Positions 37,991-50,500 of a stretch of DNA of 64,000 nt are shown here, piece by piece. This DNA is from Isochrysis galbana (Eukaryota > Haptophyta > Isochrysidales > Isochrysidaceae): the NCBI GenBank assembly GCA_018136815.1, contig CM030935.1:2058388-2122387 (forward strand), given 5' to 3'. A program made the translations under genes and the position numbers. The notes under the pieces are model-generated. The model did no database searches. It was given only the letters and a program-made list of their open reading frames with translations, and was not told where the DNA came from. Every line of letters begins with the position of its first letter. The stretch's first letter is position 1.

Positions 37991-39835
37991 TAATAATTAA
38001 AAAATAAAATATGTATCTATATGTACAGCTGTCATTGTTTTCTCTCTTCACACAATACATATGTGGAGAGGCAACACGACACAGCATACAACATACGGCA
38101 TACAGCATGGCTAGGAAGCTACTGCTACTGCAGCAAGCAAGCGCCCGATAGACTATCAATAGAGCCGAACGCAGACCGACACGCGCGGCTGTTGGCACGC
38201 GCGCGCTATGCGCGCGCATTGCAATAGGCCGGCTCCGCCACCATACACCCTACCCAGATGCCCAAGCAAGGGGAAAGCCAAAAGGCTGGAGCCCCACCAC
38301 GCGGCAACTGACAACTGAGAGAGCAAGCCGACACTCGACCGCGCGCCCAGAGGCCAGCCCCCCCCCCCCCCCAGTGCTAGGCCCAAAGTAGTGCATATGG
38401 GCCGACGCCCCGAAACCGAAGACAAAGGCTTTTATAGTAGTTAGGCACGCCTTTTAGCATTTAGCGCTCCACACTCCACACTCCACACCGCTGGCCCTCA
38501 ACGTTGCGCGGCGTTGTGTGTGCGCTGCGCCTCGCCAATTGGGACAGACACACAGACACAGGTGTGCGCAAGTGACGCCCTCGGCACCCTTCACCCTTCA
38601 CAGCGGCACAGCGGCGGTCACAAGTCACAAGTCACAAGTCACAAGTCATCACAGGGAACTGGTCGCACGCCGTGGCCCCGCAATAGGTGTAGCTCCTGCA
38701 CTGCGCATTGCTTTGTGCTTTGTGCTTTGCTGCTGAGATGCCGCTCGCAGAGGGGCCTCCCTCCCTTGTCATTATCTGTCATCGCTCTCGCTCTCGCGGC
38801 CCCGCTCGCACCACCCGCCGCTCCGCAAAAATATCGGAGGGGGCAATCCGTCCGCCTTCCACCTTGTTGTGATTGTCGAGAGGGAGGTGTCGAGCGGGAA
38901 GCGGGAGCGCGAGGGGGGAGGGGGGAGGGGGGGGGGGGGGGGGACGTCCGGAGCGTGGTGTGTGAATGGTGGAGATCGGCTTGGACGCCGCGGCGCTGTG
39001 AAGTCGAGAGCTTTGGCAATGGGGGAGGATCGCTCTCCTGTGTCGTCCGAGAGTTTCCCTCCGCAAGAGAGATCTCGCTAAAGAGGAGAGAGGAACGGAG
39101 ACACACAGTCCACCAGCTGCTGCACGAAAGGCTTCCCGTCCACCAAGGGGAGCGAGAAGAGAGATAGTAGTACAGGGTGCTTTGGGTGAAGAACGACAGG
39201 GGAGACCCCCTTCGGCCGACCCAAGAAGAAGAAGCAGGGGGTGAAGAGGAGAAAAAGAGAGCGAGGAGAAAGTCGGTGGTGGCCCCTGCTCTCCGTGGTG
39301 GTACTTTTCTTAGAACAAGCTGAATACTTACAATTAAGGAAGAGGGGGGGGGGGAGGGAAGAGAGAGGGAGAGGGAGAGAGGCCGCCACCAGCTCTCTTC
39401 TCTCTCTTTCTCTCACCAGAGAGAGAAGAGAGGGACGGGGGGGCAGCGGAGGCGCGCGCGGATTCTGCGCCCCCCACCTCTCTCTCCCACCCTCTCTCCC
39501 CCCCGCCTCCCCTCCCCTCCCTCCCTCCCTCTCTCTTCCCCCCCGCCTCCCCTCCCTCCCTCCCTCCCCCTCCCTCCCTCTTTCCCTCCCTCCCTCTCTC
39601 TTTCTCCGCCCCCCGCCCCCCCCGTGTGTGGTGGTGGTGGTGGTGGTGGTGGTGGTGGTGGTGGTGGTGGTGTGGTGTGGAAGGGTGCGGCGACGCGAGA
39701 GGCAGTGGAGGCGGCGCCGAGGGGGTAGGCACTGTCACCTGCGTGGGCGTCCACACAGGCGGTGGGGTCGAGAGAAAAGAGCGTCGCCAGGCGAGAGAGG
39801 GAGGAGATCCGCGCGCCACCACCCATCCCAGCTGG
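37991..39835. other. Intergenic with simple repeats and a RING gene leader
   Basis: No supported gene. Contents: AT-rich start, (ACAAGTC)n at 38620-38648, the second copy of a short dispersed repeat at 38808-38868, a G run at 38929-38942, CT-rich tracts at 39480-39625 and a (GGT)n array at 39629-39672. The last 200 bases are the likely promoter/5' UTR of the RING gene. Confidence 0.5.
39629..39672. repeat. (GGT)n microsatellite
   Basis: About fourteen uninterrupted GGT triplets. It would encode a Trp or Val homopolymer in open frames of this strand, which is why spurious frames cross it. Confidence 0.92.
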
Positions 39836-42800
39836 ATGCTGAGCCCAGGGACGCCGCAATCGCATGGCTCGACGAGCAGGTCCATCTTCAGCACACTCGA
39901 CGAGGCCGAGCTCTCCGAGTCGCTCGTCTATCTCACCTGCCCCATCTGCGAGGAGGCACGTGCCTGTCGCCCGCTTGCCTACAACCTGCTCCGATCGTTC
40001 GATGTGCACCTGCGAGATCATGCAGGCAGCCACACCTCAGGGCATACCGCCCTTCGCCGTGCAGGTGCTAGAGAATGACCCTGTCTTCACGCCTTGCCAC
40101 CACACGTTCTGCGGCAAGTGTATTCGTGGTCGGCTGCAATCGGGCGAGGAGACATGCGCGGAATGCCACCGACCGTTGAAGGTGCGAGGCTGAATACACG
40201 TGCGAAGGAATCGTGTTTCCAACCATAGAATGATGTATTTGTACAGCATCGTCACAGCATCTATGTGAGCTTTGGCGTCCCTACTCGCCACCGTCGCTTG
40301 GTCGCAGGAGAGCACGCTGCAGCCCAACCTAATGGCGGCCAAGCTCCTGAGGACCATGCGCACTTGCTGCATCTACAAGAGCAATGGATGCCCATGGAAA
40401 GGCCGTGTGAAGGAGCTGGGGGTCCACCACCGTGAGTGCCGCTTTGCTGTCAGCAAGGTGAGGGTGTATTGTAGTGCCGACCCTTCGAGCGCTCGTGAAA
40501 CGGCCTTGCACTGCATTCACCGCACGTAAATCTACAACGTAGACTTCGACGGGCCCACTTCCTACCTCCGCAGCCTTCCCACGTCTCATTTACCACTCTG
40601 GCCCGCCCTCTACCTCCCAACACCCGTAGTGTCCGCTGGGCTGCGGAGCCAAGCTCAACTCGACGAGCATGGCCACGCATATAAAGACGTGCGACTTTCG
40701 ACTGGTCAACGACTGCCCGTGCGGCATCCACTATCGCCTCGCTGAGAGGGTCAAGCATCAGGCTAGATGCGTGCCCTTCCACTCAGCTGCTCGCAAGCGC
40801 GTCGAGTCGGAGCTGATAGAGGCGCGAGAGGAGACGAATCGGCTGCGAGCGCACCTTGGTCTCGCTAGCAGCGGTGTGCGCGCCCGTGGGGCTGCGCTGG
40901 GTGGTTCCTACGGGACCGCTGGCGATGAGTCTACCGGTAAGGGGATCGCTCCTTTGCTTGTTGGTCCCTTCGAAGATTTTCCTGCACGATTTCTTCGAGC
41001 TCCTAGGCCGGCCGTGTCCTTGTGTCCTGACCCTCTTCTCCGCTCTGGCGATGTGGCTAGTTTTGGCGCTGCCGGGTGTAGTTGCGTTGGACGACCAACT
41101 CAGCTGCATGCTTTCCCGCCGTCACCCGTTGCCTCATGCAGGTCTGCTCATCCCGCTGATTGTTGCCCTTGCACTGCTCTCGCTGATGGCCCAGTCATTC
41201 CGTCGGGATGGAACCTTCGCCATCTCAATCTATCTCTTGGCTGCAGCTCACATCCGGCACACCACTCTTCACAATCCTGTTGCCGCTCGAATGACGCCAT
41301 CGTCGCCTCTGCTGGGATTTGGGGCGCTGGTGCTTGTGGTTTCCCTGGTTGCCGACATCACCTGGCTCTACCTCCTTGGGCCCATTGGCATCGAGATCCA
41401 ATGGCCGCCCTCACTCACCCTCTCGGCGCTAAATGATTTTGACGACGCCAAAGCCGAGGCGGACAATAAGACAGTCTTTAGGAATACTGTGTCGGGAATG
41501 TCCGAAGCCGTCTCAGCCTCTCTCGCACAGCTGCTCGTTTTCGCAGCGCTTGTGTCTCTCAAAATAGCGCTCCTCGTCGTGCTAGATGCCGGCCATCGCT
41601 CCGCTGACCCGTACAATTCTGGGGCGGAGGAGCCGATGGTAGATTTGGCACCTAGAGGAGCAGGGGAAGGAGGGATCGCCACAGCTTCAGGGCGTACTGG
41701 GGGCCTTTCGGGGCCGCAGCGTCATACGCTGCCCCCGCGCGGCGCTTCGACTGGCGGCTTACGCACAACTTCGCAGCCCCTTCATGTTGCATCTGCAGGA
41801 CAGCCGGCAGGTCTCCAACATGCAATCATAAGAGGATCCGGATTGGACGATGGGACTGAGACCGATGTTCCGGTGATGGCGGCAGGTCCTGTGGGACTAG
41901 AGCTGCTGGGACGCGCACTCTTCCTTGTTGGGATGTTTGCGTGCCTTTTCCGCCCGGACGCATCGTGCGCCCTCGCTCTCCTCCTCCTCCTTGCGATGCG
42001 CGAGTCGCCTCTCTACTTTTCCCGCGCGCTTCTCGGCGCGGTTGTAGTTGCCATCTCGCTCGATCTCGTGTGGCTGCGGCTCGCCGGACGTATGGACTCC
42101 ACCCTTTCCTTGGTCACCACCGACGATCCGTGGCATTTCCTCGCGACACTCCCCGCCACTGAGCGCGGAGCACTCATTACGATCTTGGCCACTTTCCCAC
42201 TCAAGCTGGTCTTGGCCTTCGTTGCCGTTGCACTGAATCTACGCCCGCAGGCTGCCGCATCGCACCCCTTCCGTTTCGACACGGCCTACGCCCTTCGTGC
42301 TGCAGCGGAAGCCCCGGCTTCGGTGTCCTGCTCAGCCAATTCTCTACGAAACCATTCTAGTCACCAGCAGCTCGTGCATGGCTATGCACGCCTCCCCGAC
42401 GCTGAATCAACCTCGGAACTTGTGGCTGATAGGATTGCTAGCACAGCACTCGGCAGTCTTGCGCGCTCGGAGACACGCCGCCGCCGAGAGCTTGAGCGGC
42501 GACAGCTCTCCCTCTCCAAGTCTTTGTTCTCGCTCGCAGTTCTCTGCCTCGTTGCCGGCGCTGCTGTCCTACTTCTTGATGACTATCTTGCTGTGAGCTC
42601 TGGCGGCAGCTCTCCCTCTACTCACCACCCCGTCTTGGAAATCCCCGAGTTGCCTCTCGGCTCCGTTTTTGGAGGATCCGTTTGCATTAGGAGCAGTGCA
42701 CTCCTTGAGCTGCCCATGCTCTCCTTGCTCGCTGCGTTCGCATGCCTTCGCCACACGCAGTTATGCGGCTCCTCGCTTGGCCGGTGCTCGTCGGTGTTGC

Positions 42801-45352
42801 AGCAGGCCGCGTTGCTCCACATAATGCTCGCGCTTATACTGGCATTCCTATTTGTGAGCCAAGCCATCACATTTGCTGTCGTCCCTCTTACAGCAGGCTT
42901 CGGCTCGCTCTCACTTGCGTGGAAGGTATCCCTTGCCTGCCATGCTGCGCTTCTCGCGACGCACATCTTGGGGTCAGTGGCCGCATTGCGTCTCGACGGT
43001 GCCATCTCGGCGCCCTTGCTCGCACGACCTCTCGAGGTGCTTAGCCGCACAGCTAAGTCGGGTCGCGCGAGCGCCCTCGCCCTCCTCCTCGCGTCGGCGG
43101 CGATTTGCACCAGCCGCAGTGACGCCGACGTCTTTCTTGCACTCTTGGCCCTCTTGGCCCTGGTCGAGCTACAGCAGGTACAACACCACGAGCCCTCGGG
43201 TGAGGAGTCTTTAGATAGGCAATTGACTCTCCGCCCCTCGCCCTATGTACAGGCCGCTGCGCGCGCGGACAGCGCGAACAAGGGCTCTGGAACGAATACC
43301 GACTTCTTCACGAGGGCGAGTGCGAGCCACCACCACGTACAAGGCGCGGGGTCCTCGCTCCGGCTGCAACCTCGGGTGCGGCGGCAGCCAGGTGGTGACC
43401 TGACCGTATTGATGCTTCTTCCATGGACTGCGTTTGCCGATGTCGCTGACGGATACACTCGCCTCGCCTCATGGGTGAGTAGCGATGGTGATTCGAGCGA
43501 CGCCTTCGTTGCGTGTATGAACGGCGCATTTTCGGCTGCCTCATTGCCTGCTGCCGTGTGCCGCGCCGCGCCTATGGGCTCGCTCATCCTGATCGCGTTC
43601 AAGCTTTTCGTCAAGGTTCGGCTTGGCCTCGCCATTTGGAGGATCCGCGTTCTCGGCCGTCCCGCCGCGCTCGATCCAGATCCTCCGCCGCGTTCTCACG
43701 CTTCGCAGATCGTCTTTGCAGCTTCGGTCTTCGCCCTGTGGGCTGCGGTTGCTTCGATCGACATCGCACTCATCCCGGCGGACATTTCGCTCGTCGACGC
43801 GTTGGGCCCCTCGTCGCCATTATGGCCCAACGGCACACAATTCGTGAATGGCACGCTCGTCTTCCCGCCGCACGCCTCGTTTGTAGGTGCCTCGGCGAGC
43901 CAGCGATGGCACGAGGCCTTCAGTGGTTTCGAGGGCGCACCCCCGATGCCACCTCTCCCCATCGGCCGAGAGAGATACGAGTCCACCCGCCAATTGGATT
44001 GGCTAGGAGAGTGGTTGCGCTCCGACAGCGCAGTTGGCACGCTGAGCCGCGTGCCCGTGGCCACGCTGGCCGTTGCCGGCTGCACACTCGCGCTAGGCGT
44101 TGGAGACTCCACTTTGGGCGCCGCCGTCGCCGCGACCGCAACCCTTTTAGTCTTCGCTGCCTTAAGCGCTCTACATAACGGCACCTTGCATGTCGGACCG
44201 CGTGAGCTTGCAATGATCGATTCCTTCCATCTGCCGCCGCAATGGGGAGAACTTCCCTTGTCTCACGCACTCTCAGCGGCACTGCTCATCCTGCAACTCC
44301 CAGCCCTCATCATAGCTGTTGTCGTCGCCGTCTGCGCAATGCCCACAAGCTCGGCATCTGTGTCCTCGTCGGAAAGCGTTACCGATGTGCCTGCCGCTCT
44401 GGGCACGCCCATCTCACGAGGAGAGATACCGGGCGGTATTCCAGGCACGTTGCAAATGTCATTGGTAGGTGCAGCCCGGCCAAACGAGGAGGAAAGCTCA
44501 TGGCCGCGATGTCTGTCCGCTCCCTCGCCTGGGTGGAGGTTGGACTCACCGATCCTTACTACGTCCGCCGAGCTCGCGACCAATTCAGGCGCCGCGTCGA
44601 GCTCGCAAGGAGTGGGCGAGGGGGGCAGCCCCTCCTTGGCCACGGCCTCTCTGCCTCTCCATCCCAGCCCCGGGAGTGCCTCACTTCGAGGGGGGCGACT
44701 CAAAGATGGCTACGACATCATCCCAGAGGAGGGCGCTTACCGAGAACCGTCCTCACCCCGTTCGCTTTCGCGCCCTGCATCCCGCCCAGGGTCCAGGCCG
44801 CTCTCTCGCACTGTGTCGCCCCGGCGCACCGTGTCGCCCCGGCGCGCTGACGTGATACGCCCTGCTAGGAGCGGCTCGCCGCGCGTTGATCTCTCCAACC
44901 ATAGGGCCCCGTCCCCACGTCGTTCCGAGTCGTCTAGTCCCCGGGCTATGAGCCGACCATTGCAAGGGCCGATGGCTGACAAAGTGCGCTCACGCGACCG
45001 CTCGCCGCGTTTGGCGAGCTGTGCGGCTAGCCCAAGCGATTCGCGTGGGCGTAAGCCGTCGCCGCGGCGCTCAGAGGCAAGCGACCGCATCATCCGCCAA
45101 ATCTCCGAGCGGCGGAAAAAGGCTTCTCCACACCCTTCATCATGCTCAAATGAGGATTGGCGGCATCCTCCCGGGGCCAATGTTGCCCAAATCGGCCTCA
45201 CGAGCGGCCCGGAACGTGGCGCAGGGAGCCATTCGCTCGAGGCTGACAACTGCACGGGACATCTAGATTCGGGTGAAGATGCATGCGCACCAAGCGTGTC
45301 GGCGCAAGATCCAGCCGTTTCAGCCCCTCGTAATGCTGCAGGCGCCCCCTAA
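39836..45352 (+). CDS. Predicted RING + TRAF-zinc-finger + polytopic membrane protein
   Basis: Five exons join in frame: 39836-39955, 40065-40181, 40308-40457, 40630-40936 and 41142-45352, about 1634 residues. Exons 1-2 build a C3HC4 RING (LTCPICEE; PCHHTFCGKCIRGRL; ETCAECHRPLK), suggesting an E3 ubiquitin ligase. Exons 3-4 add TRAF-type zinc fingers (CCIYKSNGCPWKGRVKE; CPLGCGAKLNSTSMATHI; CGIHYRLAERVKHQARC) and a helix. Exon 5 encodes many hydrophobic helices (for example LLIPLIVALALLSLM, LGFGALVLVVSLVADITWLY, LLGAVVVAISLDLVWLRL) and ends in a basic Ser/Pro/Arg-rich tail, residues about 1430-1560. Repeated VADITWLYLLG/SLDLVWLRLAG units suggest duplicated AGTRAP-like modules. Intron 1 is GC-AG. 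Alternatively exon 5 is a separate gene starting near 41051 or 41292. RING/TRAF call firm; the fusion is inferred from compatible splice phase. Confidence 0.65.
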
Positions 45353-46722
45353 GCTGGCTAAGTATTGGTGCGTGAAGCCCTTGGCGCCCTTCATACTTAG
45401 TGGAAGAATGAGGACACGCTACCTACACGCTACCACGATTGGACTCTCTTCTCGCACAATAGCTCCTTGGCATTCGCCATGGTGCACTTGGTAATGCAGG
45501 TACTCCCACTGCTACGCGTGGCAGTGAAGGCGGTGGGGACGGTGGAGGGGGCATGAAGCGGGGAGAACGTTCCACAACACGGGATTGGCCTCATTTTTGG
45601 GGTTTTTAAATAGGTGACTCGTTTTCGTTTTGGAGAATACACTCCACTGGTACATCTACAGCAACTCCAAGTTGCCACTCCTCCTTGAGAATAGAGCCAA
45701 ATATCGGTAAAACGATAGGGTCATGGAGCGCGCGCCGCCGCTCGCCCTCGCCGCCCCCGGCTGTGGGCGGCGCGGCGCGCGTTGATACTTCACCAAACCC
45801 ATGCCCCCGCTGGTGGAGTGGTATGGGGGCATCGACCAGGCGCGAAAGGGGCGGTCAGCGCGCGCGCAGCGGGGGGCCGGGGGGCCATGATTGCCAGATC
45901 CCTTCGGGCGCGCACGAGCGCCCTAGCGGCTGGTCGATGTGGGGCTGGGTGGCGATTTGGGCGTCGAATCACCCCGTAGTTGCCTTGCGTCCGTCGGCTC
46001 GTATGGGCCATTCTGGCTCGTCATGCGAAGGGCGCGATCTGTGGCGGCCGCTATGAGGTCTCGCTTGTATTTACGCTTTCTAGGACGGAAAGCGCTCGGA
46101 CAACAGTAGATTCGCAAAACTTTTAAAATACTATTTTTCGAGCGAATGGTGTACTGTTAGCCTAGCAGCCTAGTTGCCTAATTCACCATGCCAGGAACTG
46201 CCTGGAAACCAAAGGTGGGCTTCTAATTAAGTAACCAGAGCTTATTCCTGAGATATGGAAGTCCATCCTAGAAACTAGGACTGGTCCTAGAAAGCTGGGT
46301 ACCTTTATCCGCCTTGCACTATCCCACTATCCCGATCGGTCCCCCGCGAAAGCCCTCTCCCTTTTCTCCCCTCCCGTCTTTTCCCCGAGTGCTTCGTTGA
46401 GTTTCCGGCCCCTTTCCGTCTATTACTATTATTTTCCTGCGCCCCCCCCCCCGCGCGCGTGACGTTTTCTCTCGGTGTCCCGTACATGCGTATATGCTCT
46501 GAGCCGTCGCCCGAGCGCCCTCCATGCCCCTCCCGTCCGCTCCTCGTCTCTGTCCTCGTGCTGTAGTGCTCTGCGATGGCTGAGTGTGTGCCAGTGTCTT
46601 TGGCCTCGTCCCCGCGTGCTTCCCCGGTCCCTCAGTGCTCGCCCCCCATGCCCCGGATGAGCCATACATCTCATGCTACATCTTATCTGCCATTCACGCC
46701 CTGTCACCTGTCACACCACAGC
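45353..46722. other. Intergenic, no supported gene
   Basis: Short frames on both strands between 45430 and 46117 and between 46305 and 46707 overlap each other and show no family resemblance. A fragment at 45801 (MPPLVEWYGGIDQ) reads naturally and ends at CAG|GCGCGA, which could be a GC donor, but nothing can be joined to it. A C run lies at 46442-46452. Confidence 0.4.
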
Positions 46723-46890
46723 CCTAGATGGGAAATACGTATTTACCGTATTTGGCCAGAGACCAAATACATATGTATTTGGCTGTATTTGAAGCGTATC
46801 CTGGGTGGTAGGCCTCGAATGTATTTGAAATGTATTTGGCCATTTGGCTGTATGTATTTGCAGGCCCCTGCACCGTATTTCCCATCTAGG
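46723..46890. mobile_element. Small hAT-like MITE
   Basis: Perfect 17-bp inverted ends: CCTAGATGGGAAATACG at 46723-46739 and its reverse complement at 46874-46890. Flanking octamers ACCACAGC (46715-46722) and ACCACAAC (46891-46898) match at 7 of 8 positions, as expected for an 8-bp hAT target duplication. The 168-bp body is filled with GTATTTGG/CCAAATAC words on both strands, so it can fold on itself. No coding capacity. Confidence 0.82.
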
Positions 46891-47104
46891 ACCACAACCA
46901 CTGGAACCACACAACCACAGCTCCACCCAACCCACCACAACTTTGGTGCATTTCTTCAATATTGACTTCTTCATTTTTACACCCTTAGAAGATAAAATAG
47001 TGTTTGACCGCCCTAGGAGTGTTAGTGGTTAGTGGTTCGAGTTTTCTTGTCTATCGTCTGTTGTCACTTGTTTGACAATGTTTGATCCTAGATCCTAGTG
47101 CTAG

Positions 47105-47215
47105 TGTGCTAGTGCTGAGGGCGCGTAGGCCTCGTCGGCAACCGAGCCCCCTACCACACGATGGTGTTGTGCGCGGATTGCGCATGGCTCGTCCGGTGTA
47201 TGTGGCTAGGCATGC
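47105..47215 (-). repeat. Family B repeat, copy 3 of 3
   Basis: More diverged than copies 1 and 2 but retains TCGGCAACCGAGCCCC, TGTGCGCGGATTGCGCATGG and CTCGTCCGGTGTATGTGGCT. It faces the same way as the other copies; no convincing minus-strand gene lies downstream of it here. Confidence 0.68.
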
Positions 47216-47415
47216 TGGCTTACAAGCCAAGAAGTAACAAGTAGGAGTAGTAACAAGTTGTGGCAAGACGCTGTACAAAGTACAAAGCTACATTTCTAAA
47301 TATAGTAAACGGGTTTCTCTGCTCCCCCACCCGGTATTATTTGAGTCGAGGGCTTCTCAGGGGACGGCGGGCGGCTTTTTCCCTCTCCTCCTCCCCCCGC
47401 CCCTCCCTCGGTCCC

Positions 47416-47420
47416 TCTCT

Positions 47421-47458
<38 letters not shown>

Positions 47459-47531
47459 ACTCACTCACTCTGTCTCTCTCTCCTCTCTCGCTCTCTCTCT
47501 CTCGGTCTCTCTCTCTCTCTCTCTCTCTCTC
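47416..47531. repeat. (CT)n polypyrimidine tract at a gene start
   Basis: Mostly uninterrupted CT dinucleotides ending at CGGGGCGGCTTTCCCG just before the ATG at 47547. It is probably the 5' UTR or core promoter of the IQ-Rab gene; similar tracts precede the TPS and RING genes on their coding strands. Confidence 0.8.
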
Positions 47532-47546
47532 GGGGCGGCTTTCCCG

Positions 47547-50500
47547 ATGGCGGCGCTCGCCGAGCGTCTGCACGAGCTGGGCAAGCGGGCCAACAAGCAG
47601 GAGCTGACGCAGGTGGCAGCTGCACTGTTCGAGGCCTCGTACGCCGTGGGTGGAAGGCTGGAGCCACGCATCTCGGCCGCCAACATGCGCCTTCGCATGG
47701 GGCAGGCAGAGCTCGCCAGGGCGGAGTACGAGAGATTGCTCTCGATGGGCTTGCAGCTGGATGAGAAGGTGCGCGAGATTGTGCTGCGCAAGCGTGCGGA
47801 GGCAGACGGGCTGATTGACTCCGGGATGCACGTGCGGCATGTCGCCTGGCCTCCTGGAGCTCCCGAGATGATCCAGGACGTCTCTGCAGAATTTCTCAGA
47901 GGCGTCGTCGAGGAGCTGTCACAGCATGGCGCTCGAGCAAACAGGGAGGGAAGGGTTGCGCTGGCGCGCGACGTATACATGGCTGCATTCGCACTCAGCG
48001 GGCGAATATCTATGCGCATCTCGGCGGCCAACATGTCGCTAAAACTTTCTGAGGTTGAGGCAGTGCACTTCGCCCTCAGCGAATATGACGCCATACTTGG
48101 CAATGTGGCAGGAGGCACTGCCAGTTTGAGCTCGGAGCACATGGACCTTGTCGAACACAAGCGGGCTGCCGCAGCTGCTTGGCTGAAAGAAAATACACCT
48201 GGAGTGCCTGCGGGCCCGGAGGATGAGGAGGAAGCTGAACGTAGAGCAGTGCTCGAGGAGATGGCATTGGAGCTTGCAGAGCTGGCCGAATTGGAGGCTG
48301 TAGAGGCGGCTGCAGCAGAGGAGCAGGCTCAGACAGCTGCGTTGGCTGCCGAGGCCGCACAGGACGAAGTCCACCGTGCCACCTTGCTTATTCAGTCGGT
48401 TGTTCGTGGAAATCGGGCTCGGGCAGTGGACATAGCTGCCGCCAAAGAGGCCAAAGATGCTGCTATTGCTGCTGCCACTGCTGCCGTGTTAGAAGCTGAG
48501 CGGCTGCGTAAAATTGCAGCAACGGAAGAGGCTGAAAGGCTAGAAGCTGAGGCAGCAGCACAAGATGCTGCAAAACAATTAGCCAGAAATTGTGTGCACC
48601 CAGGCGGGAGCAAGTTGAACGCATCAGAGACTATTCTCTCCGCTTCTATCCACACACGTAACATACAAGCCGCAGTAACTTTACAGACCACGGAACGAGG
48701 TCGACAAGCGCGTTGTACGGCACGTGCTCGCAGGGGAGGTGAGGGTGCTGCTGCGAGAGAGAAGGCCAATGTTGTTCCTGCTCTTGCGGCTCAGGATACT
48801 ATGGCGAGGGCCGAGGCGGAGGCCGTGCCCGCCGCGAAGGCTGAAGCGGAAGCGGCGGCCACGGCACGCGCGTTGGCCGAGGCGGAGGCCAAGGCGGCAG
48901 AAGAGTCGCACGCGGCGGTCACCGTGCAGGTGGCGTTGCGAGGGCAGAGCGCGCGCGCGGCAACTAGCGCGATGAGGGAGGCCGAGGCAGACGCTGAGCG
49001 GAGGGCCGAGGCCGAGGCCGAGTCCGCCGCGAGGGCTGAAGCGGGAGCGGCGGCCACAGCACGCGCGCTGATCGAGGCGGAGGCCAAGGCGGCAGAAGAG
49101 TCGCACGCGGCGGTCACCGTTCAGGCGGCGTTGCGAGGGCAAAGAGCGCGCGCGGCAACTAGCGCGATGAGGGAGGCCGAGGCAGACGCTGAGCGGAGGG
49201 CTGAGGCCGAGGCGGAGGCCAAGCGGAGGGCCGAGGCCGAGGCGGAGGCCAAGCGGAGGGCCGAGGCCGAGGCGGAGGCCAATCGGAGGGCCGAGGCCGA
49301 GGCGGAGGCCAAGCGGAGGGCCGAGGCCGAGGCGGAGGCCAAGCGGAGGGCCGAGGCGGAGGCCGAGTCCGCCGCGAAGGCTGAAGCGGAAGCGGCGGCC
49401 ACGGCACGCGCGTTGGCCGAGGCGGAGGCCAAGGCGGCAGAAGAGTCGCACGCGGCGGTCACCGTGCAGGCGGCGTTACGAGGCCAAAGAGCGCGCGCGG
49501 CAACTAGCGCGATGAGGGAGGCCGAGGCAGACGCTGAGCGGATGGCCGAGGCCGAGGCCGAGGCGGAGGCCAGGCGGAAGGCCGAGGCTGAGGCCGCCAC
49601 GAGGGCTGAAGCGGAAGCGGCGGCCACGGCACGCGCGCTGGCCGAGGCGGAGGCCAAGGCGGCAGAAGAGTCGCACGCGGCGGTCACCGTTCAGGCGGCG
49701 TTGCGAGGGCAAAGAGCGCGCGCGGCAACTAGCGCGATGAGGGAGGCCGAGGCAGACGCTGAGCGGAGGGCTGAGGCCGAGGCGGAGGCCAAGCGGAGGG
49801 CCGAGGCCGAGGCCGAGGCCAAGCGGAGGGCCGAGGCGGAGGCCGAGTCGACCGCGAAGGCTGAAGCGGAAGCGGCGGCCACGGCACGCGCGTTGGACGA
49901 GGCGGAGGCCAAGGTGGCAGAAGAGTCGCACGCCGCGGTCACCATGCAGGCGGCTTTGCGAGGCCAAAGAGCGCGCGCGGCAACGAGCACGATGAGGGAG
50001 GCCGAGGCAGACGCTGAGCGGAGGGCCGAGGCCGAGGCGGCGGCCAGGCGGAAGGCCGATGTCGAGGTCGAGGCCGAGGCCGCCGCGAGGGCTGAAGCGG
50101 AAGCGGCAGCCACGGTACGCGCGTTGGCCGAGGCTGAAGCCAAGGTGGCAGAAGAGGCGCACGCGGCAGTCACCGTTCAGGCGGCGTTGCGAGGGCAAAG
50201 AGCGCGCGCGGCAACTAGCGCGATGAGGGAGGCCGAGGCAGACGCTGAGCGGATGGCCGAGGCCGAGGCCGCGGCGGGGGCCAGGCGGAGGGCCGAGGCC
50301 GAGTCCGCCGCGAGGGCTGAAGCGGAAGCGGCGGCCACGGCACGCGCGCTGGCCGAGGCGGAAGCCAAGGTGGCAGAAGAGTCGCACGCGGCGGTCATTG
50401 TGCAGGCGGCGTTGCGAGGGCAGAGCGCGCGCACAGCAACCAGCGCAATGAAGGAGGCCAAGACAGCCGAGGCTATTGAGAATGCCGGACCCGAGAACAA

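Larger units (their letters stand above)
46899..47546. other. Spacer and leader of the IQ-Rab gene
   Basis: Holds the third family B copy (47105-47215) and, from 47395 to 47531, a CT-dinucleotide tract reaching to within 15 bases of the start codon. No gene was seen. Confidence 0.5.
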
